Shown here in pieces: positions 1-12,165 of a stretch of DNA of 64,000 nucleotides (the stretch's first letter is position 1; every line of letters begins with the position of its first letter). The notes beneath the pieces were generated by a model, which saw only the letters and a list, made by a program, of their open reading frames with translations, was not told the origin of the DNA and did no database searches. The stretch lies in assembly GCA_028689055.1 (NCBI GenBank), contig JAQTWZ010000006.1:1-64000 (forward strand). Reading direction: 5' to 3'. The position numbers were made by a program, and so were the translations under genes. The DNA is from Sulfurimonas sp. Its GTDB lineage: Bacteria; Campylobacterota; Campylobacteria; Campylobacterales; Sulfurimonadaceae.

Positions 1-2
1 TT

Positions 3-107
3 AAAATACTCGGTGAAAAATACCGAAACCGCCGAAAACGATTCGGCTTACGCTTCAATCTGATCTGTGCATTTGTAAACGCTGATAGAGCTTTAGGGAT
101 AAAATGA
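3..107 (+). pseudogene. C-terminal tail of an IS5-family-like transposase (cut by window start)
   Basis: Frame 3 reads KILGEKYRNRRKRFGLRFNLICAFVNADRALGIK* ; the EKYRNRRKRFGLRFNLI motif is typical of IS5-group transposase C-termini. The 5' part is outside the window. Confidence 0.6.
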
Positions 108-164
108 TGGGTTATGCAAGAAGTCTAGTGTATCAAAACTAATTTCTTAGTTTAAGGTTCAAAA

Positions 165-698
<534 letters not shown>

Positions 699-701
699 GT
701 T

Positions 702-757
702 TCAGAATGTAACTTTTTTTAAATTTGACTGCCCAATTTTAGAGTTCGTTTGACACA
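702..757 (+). repeat. IS21-end-like repeat, copy 2
   Basis: cagaatgtaactttttttaaatttgactgcccaattttagagttcgtttgacaca; direct repeat of 165..223 with substitutions. Confidence 0.6.
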
Positions 758-800
758 GGGTTAATATTGTGTGCAGATTGGCGCACACAACATGAGCGAG

Positions 801-1157
801 CTAAAAGTGACCTTGCGGGTCTGCATCGCTAAAATGTCCCCATCTGAGTTTCGCTCCTCCAAGGATATGAAAATGAAGGTGACCAACTTCTTGACCGCCA
901 TTTTCACCAATATTTGTAATGACCCTGTAGCCGCTTTTATCGATATGAACCTCTTTGGCTACATTTTGGATAAAAGGAGTCATTTTTTGCATCATATCGG
1001 CGCTCACCTGATCAAAACTATCCACATGCACTTTTGGTATCGCCAAAATATGTACAGGAGCTTTTGGATTGATATCATGAAACGCAATAAAATTTTCATC
1101 CTCTAGGATGATATTTGAAGGGATTTCTTTATTTACTATTTTACAAAATATGCACAT
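801..1157 (-). CDS. HIT (histidine triad) family protein
   Basis: MCIFCKIVNKEIPSNIILEDENFIAFHDINPKAPVHILAIPK...GGQEVGHLHFHILGG; HxHxH triad present. Confidence 0.88.
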   Translation of the reverse strand: MCIFCKIVNKEIPSNIILEDENFIAFHDINPKAPVHILAIPKVHVDSFDQVSADMMQKMTPFIQNVAKEVHIDKSGYRVITNIGENGGQEVGHLHFHILGGAKLRWGHFSDADPQGHF

Positions 1158-1290
1158 TATCTACTTCCTTTTGTATATCTTTTTTTTGATTATAGCATAT
1201 AAAATTTTAAGCTAGTCTCTGTAATCAAGCTGTATATAAAATATATTTGACTATAATCCACGACTAATTTTACAACTATGGAGACTCTAT

Positions 1291-2283
1291 TTGAAAGAGT
1301 GGTATGACGCAATAAAAGCAGCACAGAGTGTTGAAACACTTGAAGATATTCGTATCTCTGTGTTTGGAAAAAAGGGTGTTTTGACGGATGCATTTGCCGC
1401 GATGAAAAACGCTCCGGACAATGAAAAGTCACAAATAGCAAAAGAGTTAAATACTCATAAAAATGAGCTCATGAACGAGTTTACAGCTAAAAAAATAATC
1501 TTACAAACTTTAGAATTGCAACAAGCAATGCAAGCTGAAGCTATTGATGTCTCTTTGTATGGTACATCTTCTGAAGCGGGCGCACTGCACCCTGTAATGC
1601 AGACGATGGATAGAATCGTAGAATATTTTTCTTCTATGAATTTTGCTGTAAAAACCGGCACGATGGTAGAAGATGATTTTAACAATTTTGAAGCATTGAA
1701 CCTTCCAAAATACCATCCTGCACGAGATATGCAAGATACATTTTATTTCAAAGACGAGATGCTTCTGCGTACACACACCTCACCTGTACAAATACGCACG
1801 ATGATGCAGACAAAACCGCCTATTCGTATGATAGCGCCCGGGGCTGTTTTTAGACGTGATTATGATATTACGCATACACCGATGTTTCATCAAGTCGAAG
1901 GACTGGTGGTTGATGAAGAAGGCAAAGTATCATTTGCAAATCTTAAGTATATTTTGGAAGATTTTTTGAAGTATATGTTTGGTGATGTAGAGGTGCGTTT
2001 TCGTCCTTCATTTTTCCCTTTTACAGAGCCTTCTGCAGAAGTGGATATCTCTTGCGTTTTTTGTCAAGGAAAAGGCTGTCGTGTTTGTTCACAAACGGGC
2101 TGGCTAGAAGTTCTTGGCTGTGGCATAGTGGACCCAAATGTTTTTAAAGCCGTGAAATACAAAAATGTAAGCGGTTACGCTTTTGGACTTGGAGTAGAGC
2201 GTTTTGCGATGCTTATTCATCAAATCGGAGACCTTCGCTCATTATTTGAGGGAGATATTAAGTTACTGGAGCAATTTCAATGA
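1291..2283 (+). CDS. pheS: Phenylalanine--tRNA ligase alpha subunit (TTG start)
   Basis: [14 protein letters not shown]...[12 protein letters not shown]...[23 protein letters not shown]...[10 protein letters not shown]-type class II aaRS motifs; followed by pheT. Confidence 0.95.
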   Translation: MKEWYDAIKAAQSVETLEDIRISVFGKKGVLTDAFAAMKNAPDNEKSQIAKELNTHKNELMNEFTAKKIILQTLELQQAMQAEAIDVSLYGTSSEAGALHPVMQTMDRIVEYFSSMNFAVKTGTMVEDDFNNFEALNLPKYHPARDMQDTFYFKDEMLLRTHTSPVQIRTMMQTKPPIRMIAPGAVFRRDYDITHTPMFHQVEGLVVDEEGKVSFANLKYILEDFLKYMFGDVEVRFRPSFFPFTEPSAEVDISCVFCQGKGCRVCSQTGWLEVLGCGIVDPNVFKAVKYKNVSGYAFGLGVERFAMLIHQIGDLRSLFEGDIKLLEQFQ

Positions 2284-4610
2284 TACTCACAAAAACTTGG
2301 CTAAACGAGTGGATAGACTTAGAAGATATTACTACAGAGACTTTGGCAAAAACACTCAATTCTATAGGTCTGGAAGTAGATAGTGTTCATACTTACAAAA
2401 TACCACAAAAGATAGTTTTTGGACGTGTTTTAGAATGTGAGAGTCATCCGGATGCGCAAAAACTCAATGTTTGTAAAGTAGATGTCGGTTCAGAAATTTT
2501 ACAGATAGTTTGTGGTGCTTCAAATGTTCGTGCGGGACTTAATGTTGTAGTTGCAACACTTGGCGCTGTTATGCCTGAGGGTCTTGTTATCAAACCTGTG
2601 GTTTTACGCGGTGTTGATAGTAACGGTATGATTTGTTCTGCTAGCGAGATTGGACTTGGAAAAGTATCTGAAGGAATTATCGAGCTTGATGAGAGTATCG
2701 GTGCATATACTTTGGGCGCAGAAGTAGCTTCCCATCCTCTTTTTTGTGATGATGTGATAGAAATAGAGCTTACAGCAAACAGAGGTGATTGTCTATCTAT
2801 TAGAGGTGTTGCTCGTGATTTGAGTGCAGCATATGACAAACCGATCAAAGAGTATAACCGCGTAGAAAATGATGACAAACGCGGCATCGGAAGAATTTTG
2901 AGTATTTCACATGACAAAGATTATAATCTTAATCTTCGTTATAAAGCCGTTGATTTAAAAAGTTTAAAAATTCCTTTTATACTGAAGCTAAGACTTGCTC
3001 AGATCGGTGAAACCATACAAAGTGATTTAGAAGCAGTTATGTCTTACGCAACACATAGTAGCGGAGTTATTTTACGTGCCTATGATTATGAATTTTTTGC
3101 AAGTGCCACAAAAGGTATGGCTAAAATCCAATTAAAGGAAGATGTCAATGGATATGCCTCTGTAAAAGGAGAACAAAAAGCTTCGATTATCGGTGTAAAT
3201 CAGGAAGATGCTTCTAAGTTTTTATCCAAAGAAGGTATTGTTCTTATAGAAGCTAGCTATATTCCGCCTGATCTTATTTCCAAAAAGATGGCAGAACATA
3301 AAGTACCGGCAGGCGCGATGTTTTATAAAACATCACGTGGAAGTGAACCTGAGCTTGAAGGGGGACTGCTTTATTCTCTTGATTTGCTTGAAGCAAACTC
3401 AGAATCGTCTATTTTTGGCGGAACGATAGAATATGAAAACTCCTATAAAGAGAAGACTGTTATAGTAAGCAAACAAGAGATTGACGAGCTTATCGGGGCA
3501 AAGATAGATAGGGTTGTTATCAATAAGATACTTACAAATCTTGGTTTTAATATCTCCAAATCTTCGACGGATAATTTTGTGATTTCTATTCCACAGTTTC
3601 GTCATGATATCATCAATAAACAAGATATTGTCGAAGAGATTGTGCGTTTAGTGGGCATTGATAATATCCCTTCAAAACCTTTCGTTTTTGGTGAAAAAAA
3701 CAGACTTGAGAGTGATTATTTTGATTACAAGAAAAGAACTATATTTAGACACAAAGCTGCACAAAGCGGTTTTTTTGAGAGTGTTCATTTTGTTTTTGAC
3801 GAAAAGAAAGTTTTACAGGAATACGGTTTTGAGACTACTTTGGAAGAGCTTGAACTTTTAAATCCTATAGTAAATACGCTAGATACACTCAGACCGACAT
3901 TGTTAAGCGGACTACTCAAAGCGGCTTCTCAGAACGCTAAAAATGGCTATTCGTGTGTCAAACTTTTTGAAGTCGGTTCTGTCTTTTCACCAATAAGAGA
4001 AGAGTCGCTCAAAATGGCCTTATTGCATTCTGGTGATAAAGAACGTGACGTTTTGGCAAACGCAGGCAAGCCAAAAAAGATAGATTTTGCTGCGTTTGTT
4101 CAAAAAGTTACTGATGTGATAGGTGCATTTGAACTCCAAGAACATCAGACAAAACACACTCTTTCTCATCCGTACCAATGTGCAAAAGTCATAGTTGGCG
4201 GTGAAATGATAGGCGAGCTTTTTAGAGTACATCCTGAAGTGGAAAAAAGTTATGATTTAGATGTGACTTATGTATGTGAACTAGACTTTGAGAAGATAGC
4301 ACACACGCTCAAAGTTGCAAATAAAACTTCTAAGTATCAGGCTTCTTTTAGAGATTTAAGCGTAATTATGCCTCAAAATATGCCATACGAAAAAGTAAAA
4401 AAAGCGATAGAAATATCTGTAAGTAATGAAATTGTTAGATTTTATCCTGTAGATAAATATAGCGATGCTACACTTGGTGAGAATATGAGTTTAACGCTGC
4501 GTTTTGTACTTCAGTCTCATGAAAAAACACTCGAAGAAGCAGATATTACTGCGTCAATGAACCAGATACTAGAAACACTCAATACACAACTAGGAATCGG
4601 TCTGAGATGA
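2280..4610 (+). CDS. pheT: Phenylalanine--tRNA ligase beta subunit
   Basis: 776 aa; tRNA-binding domain ([24 protein letters not shown]-type), B3/B4 and B5 domains, C-terminal anticodon-binding fold; overlaps pheS by ATGA. Confidence 0.95.
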   Translation: MILTKTWLNEWIDLEDITTETLAKTLNSIGLEVDSVHTYKIPQKIVFGRVLECESHPDAQKLNVCKVDVGSEILQIVCGASNVRAGLNVVVATLGAVMPEGLVIKPVVLRGVDSNGMICSASEIGLGKVSEGIIELDESIGAYTLGAEVASHPLFCDDVIEIELTANRGDCLSIRGVARDLSAAYDKPIKEYNRVENDDKRGIGRILSISHDKDYNLNLRYKAVDLKSLKIPFILKLRLAQIGETIQSDLEAVMSYATHSSGVILRAYDYEFFASATKGMAKIQLKEDVNGYASVKGEQKASIIGVNQEDASKFLSKEGIVLIEASYIPPDLISKKMAEHKVPAGAMFYKTSRGSEPELEGGLLYSLDLLEANSESSIFGGTIEYENSYKEKTVIVSKQEIDELIGAKIDRVVINKILTNLGFNISKSSTDNFVISIPQFRHDIINKQDIVEEIVRLVGIDNIPSKPFVFGEKNRLESDYFDYKKRTIFRHKAAQSGFFESVHFVFDEKKVLQEYGFETTLEELELLNPIVNTLDTLRPTLLSGLLKAASQNAKNGYSCVKLFEVGSVFSPIREESLKMALLHSGDKERDVLANAGKPKKIDFAAFVQKVTDVIGAFELQEHQTKHTLSHPYQCAKVIVGGEMIGELFRVHPEVEKSYDLDVTYVCELDFEKIAHTLKVANKTSKYQASFRDLSVIMPQNMPYEKVKKAIEISVSNEIVRFYPVDKYSDATLGENMSLTLRFVLQSHEKTLEEADITASMNQILETLNTQLGIGLR

Positions 4611-5887
4611 GTAAAGTCGTTGTTGCTCCATGTGAGGGATTTACTCTAAATATTTCTGAGATTGCACCTGATAAATCGATTTCGCACCGTAGTGTGATGT
4701 TTGCAATGCTTGCGTCGGGTACGAGTGAGATTACAAATTTTTTACGTGCGGAAGATACACTCAACTCTTTAAACATCGTCAAAAATCTGGGCGCTACCGT
4801 TAAAGATGATGGAGTTACAATTAGCATTTCTTCGGAGGGCATCAAAGAGAGCAGCGAAATACTTGATTGTGGAAATTCTGGAACGGGAATGCGACTTTTT
4901 TGCGGACTTTTAAGTTCTGCAGAGGGACACTTTATTTTAACAGGAGATGAATATCTTCGCCGTCGCCCTATGAAAAGAGTTACTGCACCACTGCGTGATA
5001 TCGGTGCAAAACTAGATGGCCGAAATGATGGTGACTTGGCTCCGCTTAGCATTCGCGGGGCTTCACTCAAAGCTTTTGATTATGAAAGCACAATAGCTTC
5101 TGCTCAAGTAAAAAGTGCGATGATTCTTGCAGCGCTTCGAGCGGATGGCATTTGTACATATACTGAACCTGAACTCTCTCGTGACCATACAGAAAGAATG
5201 CTCAAAGGTATGGGTGCAGATATCAAAGTAGATGGTCTTAAAACTACTATAGCACCTATGAAAAATCTTTTATCTCCTCTCAAAATTCGTGTTCCCGCTG
5301 ATCCTTCTAGTGCATTTTTCTTTGCAGTGGCGGCAGCTATAACACCAAACGCAAGTATCATACTTCAAGGTGTTACTTTAAATGAAACGCGGATAGAAGC
5401 CTTTCGAGCGTTAGAGCGTATGGGTGCGGACATCAAGTATGAACAAACAGATGACAAATATGAACCAATCGGAAATATTCATGTCAAATATGCTCCTCTA
5501 AAAGCGATAACTGTTGAAGATAATATCTCATGGCTGATTGATGAACTGCCTGTTCTTTCTATTGCGTTTGCTTGTGCGAAAGGCGAGAGTGTCGTGAAAA
5601 ATGCGCAAGAGTTAAGAGTCAAAGAGTCAGATAGAATCTCTACCGTAGTGAATGGACTTAGAGCTTGTGGCATAGAAGTAGATGAATATGAAGATGGATA
5701 TAAAGTGCAAGGCGGTGTTTTAAAAGCTGCAAATGTAGATAGTCATGGTGATCATAGAATCGCTATGAGTTTTATCATCGCAGGACTTAGATGTGGAATG
5801 GAAGTGAGTGATTTGGATTGTATCAATACATCTTTTCCAAACTTTTTTGAATTGCTGCAAAAAATTACCAAAGTAGAATTTAAGTAA
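4607..5887 (+). CDS. aroA: 3-phosphoshikimate 1-carboxyvinyltransferase (EPSP synthase)
   Basis: PDKSISHRSVMFAMLASGTSEITNFL...DCGNSGTGMRL...DEYLRRRPMKR...VKESDRI...DHRIAMSF. Confidence 0.95.
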   Translation: MSKVVVAPCEGFTLNISEIAPDKSISHRSVMFAMLASGTSEITNFLRAEDTLNSLNIVKNLGATVKDDGVTISISSEGIKESSEILDCGNSGTGMRLFCGLLSSAEGHFILTGDEYLRRRPMKRVTAPLRDIGAKLDGRNDGDLAPLSIRGASLKAFDYESTIASAQVKSAMILAALRADGICTYTEPELSRDHTERMLKGMGADIKVDGLKTTIAPMKNLLSPLKIRVPADPSSAFFFAVAAAITPNASIILQGVTLNETRIEAFRALERMGADIKYEQTDDKYEPIGNIHVKYAPLKAITVEDNISWLIDELPVLSIAFACAKGESVVKNAQELRVKESDRISTVVNGLRACGIEVDEYEDGYKVQGGVLKAANVDSHGDHRIAMSFIIAGLRCGMEVSDLDCINTSFPNFFELLQKITKVEFK

Positions 5888-5941
5888 GAACTCTCTATAA
5901 GTGTTGAAAAATTCACTTCTTTAAAAAGGAAGACAAGTAAT

Positions 5942-6772
5942 ATGAAAATCGAGTTAGCAGAAAATTATGGATTTTGTTTTGGGGTTAAACGCGCCATTAA
6001 AATCGCTGAAGAGAATAAAAATGCTTCTACTTATGGTCCATTGATTCATAATTCCAAAGAGATAGAACGCTTAGAAAAAGATTTTAATGTCGGGCTTACA
6101 AATGACTATAAAACTTTTAAAGCTGGTGATAAGGCTATTGTCAGAACACATGGAATTCCCAAACTTGAACTTGAAGCTTTAAAAAATAACGGTGTCAATG
6201 TTGTGGATGCAACATGCCCTTATGTGACCAAACCCCAACAGATAGCGCAAGAGATGAGTGAGGCTGGATATGAAGTCATCATCTTTGGTGATGAAGAACA
6301 TCCGGAGATCAAGGGTGTAAAAAGTTACGCTACAAACGGCGCGATAGTTGTGACATCCATCGAAGAGATTAAGAAGCTTAAATTTAGTGAAAAAATTGCC
6401 ATGGTTGCGCAGACGACAAGAAAAGTGGATGAGTATATGGCAATAGTAAACTATCTGATTCCAAGACATAAAGAAGTGAGAGTTTTCAATACGATTTGTA
6501 ATGCTACATTTGAAAATCAGGTTGCTATACGGGATCTCTCAGAGCTCGCAGATGTCATGATAATCATCGGCGGTAAAAATTCATCCAATACGAAACAGCT
6601 TTTTAGTATTGCAAAAGAGCACTGTTGGGATAGTTATCTTATTGAAGATGAAAATGAGATTGATTTTTCTTGGTTTGATACAAAGGAGTTTTGCGGTATA
6701 AGTGCAGGAGCTTCTACACCTGAATGGATTATTCAAAATGTTATAAATGCAATTCAAGAAAAAGTAAAATAA
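5942..6772 (+). CDS. ispH: 4-hydroxy-3-methylbut-2-enyl diphosphate reductase
   Basis: YGFCFGVKRAIKIAEE...VRTHGIPK...DATCPYVTKPQQIA...NTICNATFENQ; LytB/IspH family. Confidence 0.95.
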   Translation: MKIELAENYGFCFGVKRAIKIAEENKNASTYGPLIHNSKEIERLEKDFNVGLTNDYKTFKAGDKAIVRTHGIPKLELEALKNNGVNVVDATCPYVTKPQQIAQEMSEAGYEVIIFGDEEHPEIKGVKSYATNGAIVVTSIEEIKKLKFSEKIAMVAQTTRKVDEYMAIVNYLIPRHKEVRVFNTICNATFENQVAIRDLSELADVMIIIGGKNSSNTKQLFSIAKEHCWDSYLIEDENEIDFSWFDTKEFCGISAGASTPEWIIQNVINAIQEKVK

Positions 6773-6877
6773 TAGAGCGTTTTTTATATTTATAAGAACT
6801 TTTACCTATCTTTAATAGAAATATAATCATATCTTTGATACAATCACGGCAATTTTTATGTAACAAGAGGATAGGTA

Positions 6878-8533
6878 ATGGCGTTCGATAACGAATCATT
6901 TGAAGAAGAAGAAAGTTTTGCAGAGATGTTCGCTGCAAGCGAAAAAAAGCAAGAAACAAGTCGCATTGTAGAGGGTCAGATAGTTGAGATCCAAGAAGAT
7001 GAAAATAGAGCACTCGTTGGTGTTGGTGATAAGCTAGAGGGTATCCTTAGTTTAGATGAAATCAGTGAAGACGGTGTGCTAAAGTTTGGTGCGGGTGATA
7101 AAATCAAAGTTATGATTTTGGGATACTACAATGAGCGTCCTAAGATTTCATACAAAAAAGTTTTAGAGCAGCAAAAAACTATTGACTTTATTGATGCACA
7201 CAAAGAAAACTTTGAAGATGTAATTATCGAAGGCACGATTACAAAGAAAAATCGTGGCGGCTACGTAGTAGAAGCTGATGATATAGTTTTCTTTATGCCT
7301 CGCTCATTAGCAGCGTTCAAAGACAACGAAGAAGTAGTCGGTCGTAAGATCAAAGCTCAAGTTGTTAAAATAGATGAAGGTGAAAACTCTATCATCGTTT
7401 CTCGTCGTAAACTCTTTAACGAAGAGAGAAAAAAGAAAAAAGAGATTATTGACCAATTGATGGCTGATGATACAGTTGTTGAAGGTGTAATCAAAAAAAT
7501 CACGAGCTACGGTATGTTCGTAGATGTAGGTGGTGTTGATGGTTTAGTTCACTATAACGAAATCAGCTACAAAGGTCCTGTAAATCCTTCAAAACTTTAC
7601 AAAGACGGTGATGTGGTTGCTGTAAAAGCAATCGCATACGATAAAGACAAACGTCATCTTTCTCTTTCAATCAAAGCGGTAAATACTGACCCTTGGGCAG
7701 AAGTTGAATCTGAATTGGATGAAGGTGATACTATCACTGTTACAGTTTCAAATATTGAAGCGTATGGTGTATTTGTTGACTTAGGAAACGATATCGAAGG
7801 TTTCTTACATATTTCTGAGATTTCATGGGACAAAAATGTTAAAAATCCAGGTGATTATTTAACTGTAGGTCAAGAAATCGATGTTGAAGTTATTGAGATA
7901 AATTCTAAAACGCATAAACTTCGTGTTTCATTGAAGAAACTTTTGGCAAAACCATTTGATGATTTTATGAAAAACTTCAAAGAAGGTGATGTTGTGACTG
8001 GAACAGTTACATCTTTAACTGACTTTGGTGCATTTGTACGTATATCAGGTGTTGAAGGTCTTTTACATAACCAAGATGTTTCTTGGGATAAAAATGTAAA
8101 ATGTAAAGACATTTTAAAAGCCGGTGATGAAGTAGAAGTGAAAATCGCAAAAATCAATGAAGAAGATCAAAAAATCTCTTTAAATCGTAAAACACTTTTA
8201 GAGAGCCCAATCGATACTTTTGCTGCAACACATAAAGCAAACGCAGTTGTAACAGGTACGATTCGTGATATCAAAGAATTTGGTGTATTTGTATCTTTAG
8301 AAGATGGTGTTGACGCACTTATCCGTGATGAAGATTTAGCTCCACTTGTAAAAGAAGAGTTGTCAGTGGGTCAAGAAATTGAAGCTGCTATAGCTATTAT
8401 CGATACAAAAAGAGATAGAATCCGTTTATCTGTTAAAAAATTAGACTATATCAAAAACCAAGCGATGCTTGATGAGATAAATGATAATGAGTCACACTCT
8501 TTAGGTGATTTAATCAAAGATAAATTCAAGTAA
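6878..8533 (+). CDS. rpsA: 30S ribosomal protein S1
   Basis: 551 aa with repeated S1 RNA-binding domains (GVVKKITSYGMFVDVGGVDGLVHYNEIS, GVFVDLGNDIEGFLHISEISWDKNVKNP, etc.). Confidence 0.95.
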   Translation: MAFDNESFEEEESFAEMFAASEKKQETSRIVEGQIVEIQEDENRALVGVGDKLEGILSLDEISEDGVLKFGAGDKIKVMILGYYNERPKISYKKVLEQQKTIDFIDAHKENFEDVIIEGTITKKNRGGYVVEADDIVFFMPRSLAAFKDNEEVVGRKIKAQVVKIDEGENSIIVSRRKLFNEERKKKKEIIDQLMADDTVVEGVIKKITSYGMFVDVGGVDGLVHYNEISYKGPVNPSKLYKDGDVVAVKAIAYDKDKRHLSLSIKAVNTDPWAEVESELDEGDTITVTVSNIEAYGVFVDLGNDIEGFLHISEISWDKNVKNPGDYLTVGQEIDVEVIEINSKTHKLRVSLKKLLAKPFDDFMKNFKEGDVVTGTVTSLTDFGAFVRISGVEGLLHNQDVSWDKNVKCKDILKAGDEVEVKIAKINEEDQKISLNRKTLLESPIDTFAATHKANAVVTGTIRDIKEFGVFVSLEDGVDALIRDEDLAPLVKEELSVGQEIEAAIAIIDTKRDRIRLSVKKLDYIKNQAMLDEINDNESHSLGDLIKDKFK

Positions 8534-8541
8534 TCTTTGAA

Positions 8542-9024
8542 ATGCAAAAGATGCTAAGATGGTTTATCCCACTGCTTGCAGTTGGGGTTGCCGTATTTAT
8601 CATCTTTTTTTTAGTATCCATCAATTCTATACATGAGCAAAAAGAATTACAGCCGCTTTCGCTCTCAAATGAGGTTACTTCAAAAAAAACAAAAGATGTT
8701 TGGTTGAGTCATTTTTCACAAACACAAAAGCTTGGATACTTTTATCCTGTCAATGAAGTTTATGTCACAGTAGATCTCAATGAAAAAATAGTTAATGTTA
8801 TAACGTATGAACTTTCGGCCTCTCTTTTAGATCCTTATCAATTATTTTGTTTAAAAGAAGAATTACGAAGACACGCTCTGAAATATTATTTAAAAAAAGA
8901 CAAAGAGAACATAACATTACTTATTTATTCACAAGATGTAAATAAATTAAATACTTTAGTGAAAGTACTAAAAAACTATCAAATTTCGGCGACTATAAAG
9001 CCATATAAAGAGGAAAAAGAATGA
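8542..9024 (+). CDS. Hypothetical membrane-anchored protein between rpsA and serA
   Basis: 160 aa, N-terminal TM segment (WFIPLLAVGVAVFIIFFLV); overlaps the serA start. Confidence 0.7.
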   Translation: MQKMLRWFIPLLAVGVAVFIIFFLVSINSIHEQKELQPLSLSNEVTSKKTKDVWLSHFSQTQKLGYFYPVNEVYVTVDLNEKIVNVITYELSASLLDPYQLFCLKEELRRHALKYYLKKDKENITLLIYSQDVNKLNTLVKVLKNYQISATIKPYKEEKE

Positions 9025-10607
9025 AAAAACATACAATAGTTGTTTGTGACCATATCCATGAAGCCGGTTTAGCGATGCTTAGAAATGATAAAGATATCAA
9101 TTTTATCATGGCTGCTGATGAAGACAAAATAAAACTTCTAGATATTATTGCACAAGCGGATGTCGCGATTACAAGAAGTTCAACAGATGTTGATGCAAAA
9201 TTTATTGCTGCTGCAAAAAATATGAAAGCTATCGTTCGTGCAGGTGTTGGTGTGGATAATGTCGATATCGACGGCTGTTCAAAAGAGGGTATCATCGTTA
9301 TGAATGTACCTACTGCAAACACTATAGCAGCAGTTGAGCTTACTATGGCGCATATGCTTTCTTGTATGAGAATGTTTCCATATTCACACAACCATCTCAA
9401 ACTTGATAGAGTTTGGAAGCGTGAAAAATGGTATGGTTATGAGATGAAAGGCAAAAAACTCGGTGTTATCGGTTTTGGTAATATCGGTTCTCGTGTGGCG
9501 AAACGTGCACAGGCTTTTGAAATGGAGATTGTTGCGTATGATCCGTATATCCATCCATCAAAAGTAACAGACTGCGATATGACATATACGAAAAATTTTG
9601 AGGATATTTTGGCATGTGATATCATTACGATTCATACACCTAAAAATCAAGAGACTATCGGAATGATTGATGCACAAGAGATTGCAAAAATGAAAGACGG
9701 TGTTGTTCTTATCAACTGTGCGCGAGGTGGTCTTTATAATGAAGAAGCGCTTTATAATGGTTTGACGTCTGGAAAAATCCGCTTTGCAGGTATTGATGTA
9801 TTTAACAAAGAGCCGGCAACAGATCATCCTCTCCTTGATCTTGATAACGTCACAGTTTCACCACACTTAGGTGCAAACACATTTGAGTCACAGTACAATA
9901 TCGGTACAGAAGCAGCGCAAAACGCAATTGAAGCAGCAAAAGGTATCTCATTCGCTCATGCAATGAATTTACCTATTGATGAGAGTAAAATACCTTCATA
10001 TGTAAAACCATTTTTAGAGATGGGACAAAAGATAGGTTTCCTTGCATCTCAAATGAATAAATCACAAATCATTGCTATCAAAGTAAGCGGGCAGGGTGAT
10101 ATCTCAAACTATGTTGAATCACTTTCTACTTTTGTAGCTGTTGGTGCTATGAGCCAAAACAGCGGTGATACTATCAACTATGTAAACGCAGAGTTTGTTG
10201 CAAAAGAAAAAGGGATCAAGATAGAGTCTGAAGCTTTGGCTGATTCATCTGTATTTAAAAATCTTATCACTGTGAAACTTACTACGGCTGAAGGAACAAC
10301 ATCCATCAGCGCTACCATTTTTGATGATGGTGTGAAACGTATGGTTGCCATTGATGGTTTTGATATAGAAGTAGCACTCAAAGGCGATATGATCATGTTT
10401 AAAAACAGTGATGTACCGGGTGTTATCGGAAGTATTGGAACTACACTTGGCAAAAACAATGTAAATATTGCCGACTTCTCTTTGGCTCGTAACAATAAAG
10501 CTCAAGCACTTGCTATCATTTTAGTTGATAGCCCGGTAGATGAAAAAACACTCAGCGAACTTGAGTCACTTGAAGCGTGTATCAGCGTAAACTACGTACG
10601 TCTGTAA
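9021..10607 (+). CDS. serA: D-3-phosphoglycerate dehydrogenase (full-length copy)
   Basis: 528 aa; NAD-binding GFGNIGSRVAKRA, INCARGGLYNEEAL, C-terminal ACT domain. Confidence 0.95.
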   Translation: MKKHTIVVCDHIHEAGLAMLRNDKDINFIMAADEDKIKLLDIIAQADVAITRSSTDVDAKFIAAAKNMKAIVRAGVGVDNVDIDGCSKEGIIVMNVPTANTIAAVELTMAHMLSCMRMFPYSHNHLKLDRVWKREKWYGYEMKGKKLGVIGFGNIGSRVAKRAQAFEMEIVAYDPYIHPSKVTDCDMTYTKNFEDILACDIITIHTPKNQETIGMIDAQEIAKMKDGVVLINCARGGLYNEEALYNGLTSGKIRFAGIDVFNKEPATDHPLLDLDNVTVSPHLGANTFESQYNIGTEAAQNAIEAAKGISFAHAMNLPIDESKIPSYVKPFLEMGQKIGFLASQMNKSQIIAIKVSGQGDISNYVESLSTFVAVGAMSQNSGDTINYVNAEFVAKEKGIKIESEALADSSVFKNLITVKLTTAEGTTSISATIFDDGVKRMVAIDGFDIEVALKGDMIMFKNSDVPGVIGSIGTTLGKNNVNIADFSLARNNKAQALAIILVDSPVDEKTLSELESLEACISVNYVRL

Positions 10608-10624
10608 GTCAAACTTTCAAATTT

Positions 10625-10655
10625 TTTTACATCAAACACTTGGTTTGATGTAAAA
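10625..10655. terminator. Bidirectional intrinsic terminator between serA and the porin-like gene (unit 1)
   Basis: Perfect 13-bp stem ttttacatcaaac-acttg-gtttgatgtaaaa between convergent genes. Confidence 0.8.
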
Positions 10656-10663
10656 CTTCTTTA

Positions 10664-12061
10664 TTATTCCCCACCTTTCCTTTGAGTCGAAAATTTATAC
10701 ACGAACTGAAAAAATAGTTTTGTCGCATCATTTTGTGCGATATTGTTTTTTGTAATAAAATCACCTGCATCAAGATACGTTCCTATTACAGTAAAACTTA
10801 AATTATCTGTGGCCGTATATTTGAGTGTAAGGTCGTATTCATTTCCTATTTCTGTATAGCTGTTTCCAGGATTGTTTTTATAGCCAAAGGTGTACCAGCT
10901 GTCTGTTGGTTCTGCAAGACTAAAGTTATGAAACGCAGCCTTTAGTGAAAGTTTTTTTGTAGGATTCATCCAATACATCGCTTGATAATCACGCATGTTA
11001 GACCAGATCATAATATCCATTCGTCCGTAGTTCGGACCTGTTTTACTTCCAAATGGCGTTTCAAATGTTCCTTTCGTGGTATCGTTTGGATTTGTATCTC
11101 CTGAGGCATAGAGTGTCCCTAGAGTAAAGTGCGTTTTGTATGTATCATCAAAATAGTAGCCTGCTTTTGCAACATAAGCGTAAGCATCGATATCTTTTTC
11201 TCCATATCTACCCGTAGCTTTGATATATGTGGCATCATAGATAAAACCAATACTTTCATCATAAGTACGTGCTCCCGCGTAATAGGCTTTTTCATAAGGC
11301 TTTACTTCATGAAAGAGACCATTTCTCCATGCGGCAAACGGTTCGATTTTGAAAGCATCTTTTTCATAGTGGCTATAGATTCCAGCACCTTGATAAACGT
11401 GTTTTTCGACGATACTAAAATCATCAGGAGCAATAGTTCTTGTCTGTCCATACCAAACATCAATGAAGTTTTTATCTACAGCATAGGAGAGATGCGCAGC
11501 ATCCCAAAAAAATCCTATTGTATTTCCCCATGCACCGGGAGCAAATATTCTTCTGTCCCCGTATTCAAGATTTAATCTTCCAAGGGAAAAAGTTAGCCCT
11601 GATGTAAGAAAGTTGTATTTGCGTATATAGGTTTCATGAAGCTCATGATGATCATCATAATAACTTGCACCATATTCATCCGCTGTACCTTTGTTCGCCA
11701 GAAAATCATCTGCTTGCAAAGAAGAGTCCCATGAGCGAGAGTCATACATATAGGCTTTTATCTCCCAATTCATAGCCGGCAGATAGGTGAAACCTGCAAG
11801 TATCTGATGGAGATAAAGTGTATCGTTTGAGACACCTTTAACATTGCCTTTTGCGTCTATTGCCGCATCACCGTAGGTGAGTTTGTTTACCCCATCGTAG
11901 CTATCTATGCGACCTCGATAATAACCATTAAAAACTAACGTCTCTTTTTCTTTTACAACCGAATCTGGAGTCTGAGCGTATGTGTTGTGCGTGAAAGCTA
12001 GCATGAGCAGTAAGAGTTTTGAGTAGTTTGTGATACTACTCACCCCAATATTTTTACGCAT
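10664..12061 (-). CDS. Outer-membrane porin-like protein (unit 1 copy)
   Basis: Probable start MRKNIGVSSITNYSKLLLLMLAFTHNTYAQ (signal peptide), then aromatic-rich beta-barrel-like sequence ending LFFQFVYKFSTQRKGGE. The ORF track extends to 12139. Confidence 0.75.
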   Translation of the reverse strand: MRKNIGVSSITNYSKLLLLMLAFTHNTYAQTPDSVVKEKETLVFNGYYRGRIDSYDGVNKLTYGDAAIDAKGNVKGVSNDTLYLHQILAGFTYLPAMNWEIKAYMYDSRSWDSSLQADDFLANKGTADEYGASYYDDHHELHETYIRKYNFLTSGLTFSLGRLNLEYGDRRIFAPGAWGNTIGFFWDAAHLSYAVDKNFIDVWYGQTRTIAPDDFSIVEKHVYQGAGIYSHYEKDAFKIEPFAAWRNGLFHEVKPYEKAYYAGARTYDESIGFIYDATYIKATGRYGEKDIDAYAYVAKAGYYFDDTYKTHFTLGTLYASGDTNPNDTTKGTFETPFGSKTGPNYGRMDIMIWSNMRDYQAMYWMNPTKKLSLKAAFHNFSLAEPTDSWYTFGYKNNPGNSYTEIGNEYDLTLKYTATDNLSFTVIGTYLDAGDFITKNNIAQNDATKLFFQFVYKFSTQRKGGE

Positions 12062-12165
12062 AATATTTCCTTCTTTATCGCTATATCTAAAATTATATAA
12101 CGATTTATATAAAATTACAAGTGTTATACTATTAAACAATGTATCAAAAAAATAAATGCAAATTT

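Noticed and set aside
768-790. Hairpin ttgtgtgc...gcacacaa between the IS21 remnant and the HIT gene
   Set aside because: Perfect 8-bp stem, but no T-tract on the minus-strand side, so I would not call it a terminator with confidence.
771-1106. Plus-strand 111-aa ORF opposite the HIT gene
   Set aside because: Fully antisense to a clear HIT-family protein; composition looks like a shadow ORF.
2444-2917. 157-aa minus-strand ORF inside pheT
   Set aside because: Antisense shadow of pheT; proline/serine-rich composition typical of reverse-frame translation.
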